From: Enoplolaimus lenunculus
Lineage: Eukaryota > Nematoda > Enoplea > Enoplida > Thoracostomopsidae
Length of the DNA: 64,000 bases
Assembly (NCBI GenBank): GCA_030248215.1
Contig: JASANG010000163.1
Coordinates: 1-64,000, forward strand
Reading direction: 5' to 3'
Shown here: in pieces, positions 11,623 to 21,547 of the stretch
Numbering within the stretch: the first letter of the stretch is position 1
How the letters are laid out: every line of letters starts with the position of its first letter
Translations under genes and position numbers: made by a program
The notes under the pieces: model-generated
Told to the model about the DNA's origin: nothing
The model's input: only the letters and a program-made list of their open reading frames with translations
Databases searched by the model: none

Positions 11623-13845
11623 AAACAACAAGGTGGTTCTGAAAACATGGAAGATTGGGAAAATAAAACCAGCAAAATTAATACAATAGGTATCTATTAA
11701 TAATTGGCATCTTTTTTAAAATATTCACAGATTGTTTGGGAGTCACAGACAAGCGTGTTCTAAAGTGTTACGGCTAAAATTTGGCAATCAATATTGAGAA
11801 TGGTTAGCAAACTGAATAATTTTTATTTCACTAGCAAATCTAAAGGATGAACCTAACAATTTTTCTCGTTCAGAAAATTGGCACATATATAGCATAATAG
11901 CAAAAATTGCGTTTCGTACCTTTTGCCAGCCTGCATTCTCGTCAAAAATTGTCGGATGCGCGACTGCACTGCGCTATTTACGTTGACTAGCTGGCCGAAT
12001 TTGTAAACTTGTATCAGTTTGGAATTTAAATCCATCTTAAACTTTTTAATAGGAAATTTCCAAAAAAGTATACCAATTCACTTGCACAAGGTCGCAGGGA
12101 TTTCCGGTGAGATTAATCAGCAAACATTGATAAATAAATACTTTTTCTGGGCGTTTATATGATTTAAATACAAGTTTGAAGAATCGTACTGTGAGCAACA
12201 TTTACAGTTGATAATTACAAGTCAAAATTAAGCTCAAACGAGTTTTTACACCGTTAATTTGTCAAATAAATTTCATAAAATAATAACTTCGAAACACACT
12301 GTTGTGAAATTTGACAGTTGATTTGCTGACAGCCAAAAAATATAAAGGCGTATTTATTCACGAGAACGAAACTAACCAGCTACAGCAATACCTTAAGGGT
12401 TTAGGTTTTTATTTTCGCTGGCAAACGATCACATTATCGATTATTTCAAATATAATACAGGATATTAAGCTTATACAAGAGTAATTTTCCCTTTCAGATA
12501 ATTAAACCTGTTGTTCTCACGGGACACTGGAACAGGTATGTTTCAGCGTTGCAATTTTTTACTTTGAAAAATCATGTGCCGATTTTTTTACCAAAAAATG
12601 TTGAAAGTGAGCTGCAGATCGTATATCGACTTCCTTATATTGGTTCACAAACATTCGCAGTTCCAGTTGTTAATATAGCACGTTGGCGAGGTGTAACAGA
12701 GATTTCTGATCCAGTAGAAAATCCGGTATTATGTTTTCCGGTCTCTAATTTACAATATTTTTAAATTCCGACTGCGAACAGGACATATAGGTATGAATTA
12801 ATACGAGGGAGAACAAATAACCGTCCAAAAAGATTTTCGAATCTTGTAAGGCATTTTGCTTGCGCGGACCAGAGACAAGCTTAAGCTTCAACCACGATAT
12901 CAAAATTTCACCAGTTTCCACAGTCACCAATGACTTAAATATTCATTGCTCAACGGCGTAAAACTTACACTTTAAACGCTGAATGAGCACATTAAACAAG
13001 CCAGATATCCTTAAATAACTATCGCTTTAATGTTTGGCAAAAAACCTTGCGCTGAAAACTGAAGTCGACACTGCGGTTAATTATTAAATTGTTAGCAATC
13101 AAACATTAAACATTTAAAGATATTTACGCACTTGCATTACTGACAAGCACTGCGTCAATCCGGAATGTAAGGAACGCCAGCATTCAATCAAAAAAATACA
13201 CCGTATACAACTGTGTAAGGTGTTTTGAAACTGTCTCCACATAATATTTATGGGTGAAATTTGACATTTTCAAAGTTTGGCTGCAAGTGCCGACAAACTT
13301 CAAAAGGTTGGTGACGGGACAGAATTTGCCAGAAACCATCCAGGATAAATATCTGTAGGTAAAGGTAAGTTACAATCTTTGAGTGTAAGGTGAAAATATA
13401 TATACAGACATATGATTTTGTATGTATTTTAATCAAACACTTCATAGAACAAATATTTTACTTAAACTGCAGTTGCAATTGCAATATATATCGTTCCACA
13501 AAACGAAAGTTTAAATATGCGGTTGCCGTGCAAAATGCAAATTAATTCACTTTCTTACAAAAGAATTTGGCATAATTTGCGTCTTGATTTTGTAACATAC
13601 CTACAGTGTTTCTTATTGAATTCATCACTGTTATTCCAAAAAATAAGAAATATCGATTTGTCACTGTGAATCGCTCGGGTTTGGTGCGAACAATGCATTC
13701 ACCGACTTATAGACGCCTGAGCCAATAAGTAGAAACAAACAAACAACATAAGCCGAGGTTTTGTGAATTATGAACCATGAATTCAAAGTATATCACTGAT
13801 TTTATAGTTATAAATGAATACAGTTTAAACTTTATTGAAGTTTAG
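11623..13845. other. No identified gene; a few exon-like stretches
   Basis: Mostly unassigned AT-rich sequence. Three short stretches look exon-like but match nothing I know: 12,498-12,535 (+), a minus-strand frame at 11,853-12,035, and a minus-strand frame near 13,248-13,340 preceded by a good CTTTACCTACAG acceptor. All are mirrored in the right arm. Confidence 0.35.
12498..12535 (+). other. Candidate small exon, product unrecognised
   Basis: Bounded by a strong acceptor (TTTTCCCTTTCAG) and a strong donor (GTATGT). One frame reads IIKPVVLTGHWNR without a stop. The mirror is 28,433-28,470 on the minus strand. No neighbouring exon was linked to it, so it may be chance. Confidence 0.2.
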
Positions 13846-13907
13846 CAAGCGTAAGCCGGTATATGCCCTAAGTGTAAGCCTAAAGAAAAATCAGTCTAAA
13901 AAACTTA
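13846..13907. mobile_element. CCTAAG MITE remnant broken by a nested element
   Basis: Contains GCAAGCGTAAGCC, CCTAAGTGTAAGCC and TCAGTCTAAA, the 3' half of the GGCC-ended family. It stops abruptly at CTTA, where the TTA-flanked MITE begins. The rest of the host copy is not seen beyond 14,207. Confidence 0.5.
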
Positions 13908-14207
13908 TGGTTGGCGCTATACCTGTCGTGCAACACCATTCGTCACCATCGTAAGGATAATATTGTGATTCATAGGAAATTGAAAAATATATTGACCTAT
14001 AAAAATATTTGGAGGCCAAAGTCTAAAGGTTGCGCTATTTTTACGAAGCCGCAACCTGCCGCACACCGACGCATTCCGACGAACGCCGGCGAGCGGTGGC
14101 GTCCAGTAAATTTTAATAAAATGTTTTAAAGTGCCGTGCACCGCAGCCCTGTGCCATTCTGTGGCGCGCAGCGGCGTCCAGCGGTGCGCGGCGTGTATAG
14201 CGCAACC
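13908..14207. mobile_element. TTA-flanked MITE (Harbinger-like?), left arm
   Basis: Ends TGGTTGGCGCTATAC and GTATAGCGCAACC are inverted repeats with one extra base. TTA flanks both sides (13,905-13,907 and 14,208-14,210), compatible with the 3-bp target duplication of PIF/Harbinger elements. The interior is unusually GC-rich, with repeated phrases such as GGCGTCCAG and GC(A/G)CACCG. Non-coding. Confidence 0.6.
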
Positions 14208-14811
14208 TTAGTGCCAGCAAAAAAGTTATTACCGGTTCATTTCAAAAATCTGCTTGCGATTTTCATTCTCGACCAGGCATTCATGCAGATAGAAATACTC
14301 GATTTTCACAAACCTTCAAAGAAGCATTGAACATAGCTATGCAGATTAGCTTACAGCAGACGGCGCGGTGAACAGAGAGCATTTTAAATTGGCGGAGATC
14401 CCTTGCTCGCTACGGCGATAAGAAGTTCAAACGGGAATTCAGACGCGATCTCAGCATTTTCAAAAACAAAAAAACCAAAACTATAGCATTCCGATCCAAC
14501 AGCGCGTCCATATATGCAACAGAGGGTAAACGGCGGCTTCTTAAATATAACATTTGAAAAACAATATTTATTTTATATCTTCAAAGTTAAAACATTTCTA
14601 TCAATAATAAAAAACTGAATAAGCATTTCCACTTTTTGACAGCTGTGTTTACACATATGAGCGATTGTTGACATTATAGCAGCCAAATATAAAATTAAAT
14701 ATGCAATAAACCTTTGTATTTGTTAGAATTTCAACAGTTAAATGTTTTAGCTCGAATTCGTACAAATCTTATGCTTCAATATATTTCTTTTTCTATATTC
14801 CTATGGAATAG
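14208..14811. other. No gene seen
   Basis: Unassigned sequence with no recognisable coding region or repeat. Mirrored at about 26,160-26,760. Confidence 0.4.
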
Positions 14812-15165
14812 GGTGAAACAGGAGGTGAAAAGTACCAGAGTCAGAGCCGGAGGTCACCAAAACTTGCCGGAGCCGGAGGTGAGGCAAATAAGGTATACTA
14901 AAAATGATGGTTAATTAGAGAATTTTAGCCAATATCTGCAATATATTGTTAAGTTGTTTGGTTTTACGCAAATTTTCTGCGAAATTTTGGAAATTCTTTC
15001 CTGAAAATTGCGACAAAAGTAAAACGAAACGCGCTAAACATATAAATTTTGCAAAATTATGCAAAATTTTACTACCGAAAGTGCCGCAGCCTCTGGCAAA
15101 AAGTCTACCGGATACGGAGCGGGAGCCAGAGACCAAGCCGGAGTACCCACTATGGAGCATTAATT
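14812..15165. mobile_element. CCGGAGCC-rich non-autonomous element (left arm)
   Basis: Shares with 42,205-42,590 the end phrases GGTGAAA...CCAGAG and GCCGGAGCCGGAG, the core ATGATGGTTAATTAG, TTTTAGCCAATATCTGCAA and TTGTTTGGTTTTACGC, and the far phrases GCAAAATTTTACTA and CCGGAT. Two open frames over it are shadows of the repeat. Class is not determined. Confidence 0.65.
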
Positions 15166-15437
15166 TAAACGTTTTATATGCTGTGTACAACAATTCAATG
15201 TTTTGTCCGTCAATTTCCTTTTAGTGGCTGCGTTGATTTCGCATGATTTATGCATGCCGACTCGAAGTTTTCCAGTGTATGCGCAAAATTGTTGCATGGA
15301 GACTAACTCGGTCGGCCGCCCCATTTCTGGTTTACGGACCTAGTGCAAATATGCGCAGTCAGATAAGATTCAGTGGTCAAAACCTTCTTTGCGATTTTGA
15401 AAAACATTTTATTTAGATATTTTTAGTTTGTAAAAAA

Positions 15438-16797
15438 TAAAAACCACTTCGAAATTTTTATAAAACGTAACCCCATTTCGAAATCCTAGTCATGCCCAAC
15501 GCCCTTTGCACATACATGACTTCCTGTTTCAGAGTCCCTTTTATCAGACCTTTGCCAAACAATGCAATCTGTACTTTTACACAAGAAAGTTTCTCGTATA
15601 GCAAATGTCGGATAATACAGGGTTTAGTATTACCAATTGCTGGACCTGGGATTGTAAAAAGCTGCAGAACAAAACAACAGACTACTTGAACTACATGAAT
15701 ATTTACTTAGCTAACTTTTGTTGAGGTTTACATACTTCCGTGTTTGATTTGTGGCAAGCCGTATGCGGATTTTATGCATGAAATGAGCGCTGTCATAACT
15801 ACAATAGATTATCTCTAACTCTATTTAAAACTGACATACGAATTTTCGACGATCATTAAAAATTCACAACTGCTTGTAAGCATGTGAGACATGCTTGTCC
15901 TGGTGCATATGCAACCTTTGGACTGGTCAAAAACGGGAATTTTCGACCGATCCGAAGGCGGGTATGGTCTAGTTTCGGGTTGATCCTGGAACAGTTTTAA
16001 CACAATTTAGACACTCCTATGGCTCGTACGGGTTTATAACACACGTTTTATCCGTTTTACTAACAACTAAGAAAGGCGCAACGCAAAATAATAAACACAA
16101 GCCCGTTAGTCCCGTTTACAACTAATTACCGATTTTCCCTAGTTTTGGTGATTATTGCTTTTGAACGAGGGCCATGCGGCCGAAAAGCTTTACGACAATT
16201 ATAAGTTCCGGGAAAATGTAATACATACGCGAAAAAGAAGCAGATTTTGCCAGAAACAGCTTACGGGACTGTTAACCAAACCACGTCCGGGCACAATTAT
16301 AACAATAACACACAAATTACGAAAATTGCAACTAACAGTTCCCCAGGCCTGAAAATTATTATTCCTATCAATTAAACTACGACGATTCCGAATTAATGCT
16401 TTTAAACGCTCCGTCAAGGCAAGAAATAATAGTTTCTATCCGTCCGAAAATGTTGCTAACTTTTACACGTAAAACTACGTCAGATACGCACAAAACCCTA
16501 GCTAAGTGATCATAAGTATACTACCAATGTTGCAGAATCATCATAATAATGACATAAAAAGAAATATGGCAAAATAGACACAAATGGGGCAGAATTGGCA
16601 GAAATGGAGGTGCGAAATGGAATGAGCACCTGAAAATTAGTAGGAAACGGGAAGGAGAGGCCTGAAAACATGAAAATAAGCGTATATAAGATCATAAGAA
16701 ATATGACATGTAGGAACTGGCACAAAAGGGTCAAAAGGGGAAGAATTTGTAGAAATAGGAATGCGCAATGAACTGAGCGCATAGAATTTGGTCAGAA
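15438..16797. other. 1.36-kb segment present only in the left arm
   Basis: The right arm passes directly from the counterpart of 16,798 to the counterpart of 15,437 (junction near 25,533). Both borders share a short TATTTT-like stretch, which fits a microhomology deletion in the other copy. No gene is recognisable. Its inner end contains two of three imperfect ~150-bp repeats, so it may be part of the retroelement's 3' region plus flank. Confidence 0.75.
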
Positions 16798-16920
16798 AAT
16801 AGGGTTTTAATGCCTGAAAACACAATATGAAATGTATGTAAAAATACACGTAACTGACATAAGCGAAACTAGCAGAAAAGGCAATAAGTTTATAAGAATT
16901 TGGCAAGAATGTTAAAGCAC
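16540..16920. repeat. Imperfect tandem repeat, ~150-bp unit, about 2.5-3 copies
   Basis: The phrase GCCTGAAAACA recurs at about 16,661 and 16,811, each time preceded by a TTxGT(A/C)xGAAAxxGG-like stretch and followed by diverged but alignable A/G-rich sequence. The array crosses the border of the left-only segment, and only its last unit has a counterpart in the right arm. It is probably a 3' UTR/LTR repeat of the retroelement. Confidence 0.45.
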
Positions 16921-17009
16921 AGTGTTTGACAAATGAGCAACAGTATGGCAAGGCTAAAATTACACCGGTTATGTATAAATCGCGATACCAAACCGAGAGC
17001 GAGACTGGG

Positions 17010-17155
17010 GGGATTGCATGCCAAAGGAATGACATAGCTAGGAGATCAAGGGACGCCGAGGGTGAGCACCAGTGTGACACAGAGTGCACACTGGGGCCCC
17101 ACCCGACATCCCTCTCACTCAGCTCATGCCGTCCCTTGGCATGCAAAGACCGACT
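17010..17155. repeat. GC-rich, self-complementary block (left arm)
   Basis: A GC-rich island in AT-rich surroundings. Its outer ends are inverted (TTGCATGCCAAAGG against CCTTGGCATGCAA). Inside are a second inverted pair around AGGGACG/CGTCCCT and a central CCAGTGTG/CACACTGG stem next to GGGGCCCC. It could fold into a long hairpin. No tRNA or SINE promoter boxes are evident. Confidence 0.6.
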
Positions 17156-17296
17156 GACCTGAAAGCAAGAATAATTATGCATCAAATAGAAAGATAATAG
17201 AAAATGGCGAATAGTTTGTTGGAGTTCTTTGGCGAATGTTTTATATTTTTGCGTCTTTGGTTTAATGTTTTTATTTCTTTGGCTTCTAAGGGTTTC

Positions 17297-17492
17297 GCTC
17301 TTGAGCCCTGAAAATTTGGCAGGTTTCGCTCTTCCGAGCCCTGAAAATTTAGCAGGATTCGCTCTTCCGAGCACCTGATATTTGATAATAACATACCCAA
17401 ACGTCCTGATATTTTGGCTCTTCCGAGCACCTGAAACCCATAATATAACAAATTGCCCTGATTATTTGGCTCTTCCGAGCACCCGAAACCCA
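17297..17492. repeat. Spaced array of GCTCTTCCGAGC hairpin motifs (left arm)
   Basis: Five occurrences of GCTC-TTCC-GAGC (the first shortened), each followed by CCTGAAA or a close variant, spaced roughly 30-65 bp apart. The four-base ends are complementary, so each motif can form a tiny hairpin. The array lies in the probable 3' UTR/LTR of the Gypsy element. Confidence 0.65.
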
Positions 17493-18788
17493 TGATGTCC
17501 TGAATTACCGTTTTGCCAATGCAGAATGCGAACAAACGTACAAAAATGTCCAATTTAACGAATATAATGTGAACGAACAAGTATTACACGAACATATAGC
17601 AAACAATACGTTGGACGCTGCGGTTTGTTGTATTGACATTGTAACCACTGGCACACATAAATGACAACGAAATAACATAACAACAATGAACAAAACAAAT
17701 GAAACCAATTGCCAAGTGATATGTATAGCCAAAGACCGCAGACGTCCTGAAACTATTAATAGTACACATTATAACACAATACTACACTTTATAACAACAA
17801 TGCAATGCAAATATTTCGGGTTTTATTGCCATTACGTCAAGGCTTTGTGTAAAATAGTGTGTGAAATTATACTATGTTCTGCATATGGTGAAATTGCATG
17901 CGGCAACCACCAGTATCGAGACAACGCATGTTGCTCGTAAAGCCAACTGCAGAGGCCGGTCTATAAGTGAGACTCAAGCATTACAGTGGCGGTACCCGAC
18001 GCCGAAGCATCAAGGGTACAAGTCGACATTGTACGTGATGTACAATATTGGTATAGTGTCAAGTCCGGTAAATGTCACAATTCGTTGTTTTTGTTTATTG
18101 TTGTGTATAGTTGTTTTATTGAGTTTAGTTTTTGTTGAAAATAAACAACGTCAAGGCGTTATAAGATACTATGGGCGCTATTTTGCGACCCTTGTGCTAA
18201 GGATTCAGTTGTTCCATCCGTGCTTGATGTTTCGGATGTAATAACAAATCCAGCACCTTTATTGCAAAACGGGTTGTCGTCCATTGTTGTGATGTGTTGA
18301 ACAGCTAGAGCAATGTGACACAGCAAGCAAAATCGACTAGTGTTGACTATTACTATAAAGCATACAATATTAAAGCACTGATACAAATAGCAACACTTAG
18401 TGGGGCAGCAATACTGGGTTGGTAATTGCTTACCTACGCTAATTTTTAACAACTGTGAATAACTAAGTGCACACATAGTGATAACTATTGCTAGATAGAT
18501 GCAAACTAGCAAGCCAGTGAAACATATTATACTACATACATACATAAACGCAAGCTGTGTATTTGGACGAGGGCCTAACCCGCTCCAACAATTTTTGGTA
18601 AATTGACAATTTTTATGGTTAATATGTCCCATGCTAACATGCAAACTGATAATACTGATTTTATTTTTTAGTTTTGATTTGTTTGTTATTTTAAAATAAA
18701 GAGTGGTTATTTGAAACTGAATTGTTTGTAAAAATGAAATGTGCATAACTGAAACGTAATTAAACATAAAGGCATGCCGACCATATAG

Positions 18789-21310
18789 TCATTGTGGATC
18801 TACTAACAGATGCTCACACTTAGGGCAATGCCAGACCGCATGCGGCGGTTCCTCAGTCAAGTTAACACACTCCATATGATACCACTCTAAACAGTAATCG
18901 CACTGAATCCATGTTTTATTTAATCCACGTGCGGCTTCAGCGTTAAAACTGCGTTTGCATGTGCCGCATAATGCATCGATATTATCTGAGGCGTCGCGTT
19001 GGCGAGTCCTAAGCTTACGCTCATAGTTGGTGTAATCCTCAGCAGAACCTGAAAACAATTTAAATTGTCTTTTATTATACCACTTTGGAGGTCTGCTTGG
19101 TGTACCAACAGGAATCAACTTGATGTTTGGATCTTTCACATCGACAACACGATATAATCGCTCGAACTCCGGATGGAATTTGTTGGTGATTCGTTTTGGA
19201 TCGAGTCGTTCGATTTTCTTCATCAACACGAGATCGCCAACCTGAAACTTACGCGTGCGAGCACGCCTGTCAAAATAATATTTATAATTCATTTGTGCTT
19301 GTTCGATGTGATACGCAGCCTCAGCCCATGCGCGAGTTAATTCCTCAAATAACTGCGAAGCGTATGTGTCCTGTGTAACTTTTGTCTGTACCGGATATAT
19401 TTGGTTTTCACCAGGAATATTGGGATCGCGTCCGTGTACCATAAAATAAGGTGTTTGACCTGTTGTTGCATGCGGAATTGTGCGATATGCAAACAACGCA
19501 GCGTTAAGCAATGTATCCCACGCTGAACCGTACTGTTCGGACAGCGGACGAAGAATACGAACTAATGTTTGGTTCCAGCGCTCAACTAAACCGTTTGCCT
19601 GATGGTGATAAGGCGCTGAATATGCAATACGCGTTCCGATTTCCGTCAATTCAGATTTAAATAACTCTGAAATAAACGCTGATCCCTGGTCAGACAATAT
19701 AATGCGTGGAACGCCATGTCTTGGGATCCACTCATTTATGATGATATTTATTACCGTCAAGGCAGTTTGATCTGGCGTTGCATACGCTTCTGCCCATTTT
19801 GTGAAATAGTCAACGACACATAATATATATTTATTTCCTGATGGTGTTTCAGCCAATGGACCTACAAAATCGATTCCGATCATGTGAAACGGAAAGATTG
19901 GCTGAATTGGTTGTAATGGTCCTTTGCGATTTGGACCTTGTCGAAAACGAGAACACGGAATACATGTCTCTATAAAATCTGAAATGTCTTTCATACAATT
20001 TGGCCAGTAAAACTTACGCGTCAACTTACAAAATACCTTCTTTGCACCTACATGACCACCGTACTTGGTACTATGATACTGCTCAAGCAACGGTAGGCGC
20101 AAGTTTTCAGGAACAACGACTTGCAATTCGGCAAAGTCAATTGTTGCTGGACGCGTTGGTCTTGCAATATGAAACAAGACTTCATCGAATATGACATAGT
20201 ATGGTTCATGATCTAAGATCCATCTTTTTTCGATGCGATCGATGCCTTCTGGCATTTCTTGTGTTTCGAGATACTGAATCAGTTTTTTAAGTTTATCGTC
20301 ATGACGCTGTGCGTCGACCAATTGAGTTTTATCCCATGGTGATACCGTCGAAAAATGTTCCATATAGACATTTAAACCTTGTTGTTGTCGTTCACGCGAT
20401 TATTATTATTATTATTATATTATTATTATTTCCACATATCCTCAAGGCACCCTGCAATATTTTCCAGTAGCAGCGCTGTCCGCTCTTTCGGCGTCAATGC
20501 ACCCTACTGAATTATTATCAACCAACACAAAATTTCCTTGTCTGGAGGCTGTACCACGTTTGGTGGTATGCAGCCGACCGCGAACAATGTATATCACTGC
20601 GTTCTACAGCGTCGATATGACGGCTATATATCTATCACCACGAGCAATAGACAACTATTGTTGAGCTTTGCTTTCCATGTCTAATGGTTCATCATTAATT
20701 TCAGACGGTTCATCTGGTAAATTGGTGGTCGCGATAACATCAGCATTTGTATGATTCAGTCCTTTTCGATAAACAATTTCTAGTCATATTCCTGATTCGT
20801 AATGCAAATTTGGCCAATCTTGTTGTCAAAAATTGAGTGAACGTCGTTTGTCAAGTATTTGAACCAAAGCCGAATGATCAGTGATAATTGTTGTATAATT
20901 GCCAAGCAAAATGACGAAATTGTGTTAGTGCTTTGACAACACAACACTCTTTTTCAGTGATCGCATAACGCGTTTCGGCGTCTGTTAATTTACGACTGCC
21001 ATAGCACAACACACGCTCTCTACCGTCAACTTTTTTGAGCTAATATATACCTAATCCAGTATCGCTGGCATCAGTATATAGAATAAACGCTTGGTAATCC
21101 ATACGCTATATTGGTCTTCTATTCTTTTATTATCGATGCGTTTCATCTATAGTCCACGTTCTTTTATTGGCTTTCTTAGCTTCCGTTGTTAATTTAAAGT
21201 GGACTTGCGATTGTGCTGTAGTCTTTGATGAATTGACGATAATAGCCAGTGAGACCTAAAAAGCACGGACATCAGTGACCGTCTTTGGTACTGGATTCTA
21301 AAATTGCTTT
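18789..21310 (-). mobile_element. Ty3/Gypsy LTR retrotransposon fossil, left copy (3' part of pol)
   Basis: This is a broken partial copy on the minus strand. An open stretch at 18,789-20,363 carries the integrase parts in order: an H2C2 zinc finger, a DDE catalytic core (motifs like GIDFVG, LSDQGSAF and the acidic residue after HHQANG), a linker like that of other Gypsy integrases, and a C-terminal PHD-type zinc finger. Further toward the centre lie decayed RNase H and reverse-transcriptase remnants. Gag, protease, most of reverse transcriptase and the 5' LTR are absent. The inner portion is degraded, with roughly ten breaks. It mirrors the right-hand copy, so the two are one insertion present twice. 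No LTR pair is visible, so age cannot be read. Confidence 0.9.
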
Positions 21311-21547
21311 TTTAGATTTGTATACTTTATATTTATACCTAAAAATAATATTTTTTTTAATTTTTTTTTTTCATTGAGTATAATTTTTGTTTTCTTTATT
21401 TTTTTATTTTTTTTTTTATTTTAAAGATAAGAAATGAAGTCATTTAAATTAAAAGGTAAGTAGAAAGAAAAAAGAAGTGAAAGATGTAAAGATTCAAATT
21501 AAAAATTATGAAGAAATATAGTATGGATTAAAGCTTTATTTAATGAT
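21067..21547. other. Unpaired centre of the inverted repeat
   Basis: This half-kilobase separates the arms. The left part (to about 21,310) still resembles the reverse-transcriptase/RNase H region of the Gypsy element on the minus strand. The right part (about 21,318-21,540) is almost structureless A/T-rich sequence with long T runs followed by A/G-rich sequence. It looks like poor consensus or filler rather than ordinary neighbouring DNA. Confidence 0.7.

Larger units (their letters stand above)
16798..18788 (-). mobile_element. Sequence 3' of the left Gypsy copy (probable 3' UTR/LTR)
   Basis: This lies directly downstream of the integrase on the minus strand and is mirrored at 23,877-25,533. 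Divergence between the arms rises clearly from a TGTTGGAGCGG motif (starting at 18,590 on the minus strand), which could be the start of the 3' LTR since LTRs usually begin with TG. An open stretch of about 200 codons (18,159-18,767) predicts a Cys-rich, hydrophobic product with no homology I recognise, and it may be fortuitous. The region also holds a hairpin-motif array and a GC-rich block, listed separately. The LTR end was not located. Confidence 0.5.
1..21066. repeat. Left arm of a ~41-kb inverted repeat
   Basis: Read on the minus strand, this stretch matches 21,548-40,957 almost base for base. The first seven bases (TGTTAGG) pair with 40,951-40,957 (CCTAACA), so pairing runs to the window edge and the arm may continue further left. 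Paired coordinates sum to about 40,940-40,970 over the outer 15 kb, then to about 42,330-42,670 nearer the centre, because this arm carries about 1.36 kb and 0.46 kb that the other arm lacks. Every repeat described in this arm has a mirror copy in the other. Differences are scattered substitutions, small indels and microsatellite length changes, as between alleles. Confidence 0.95.

Noticed and set aside
14915-15224. Overlapping ~92-codon frames on both strands
   Set aside because: They lie within the dispersed CCGGAGCC element and have no homology; shadows of a repeat.
16637-17374. 245-codon minus-strand open frame
   Set aside because: It runs through tandem repeats and the GC-rich hairpin block of the retroelement 3' region, contains no recognisable domain and is not kept intact in the other arm.
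18159-18767. Downstream frame as a confirmed env-like gene
   Set aside because: No envelope hallmarks were recognised and its divergence between arms is higher than that of the integrase; kept only as a weak observation.
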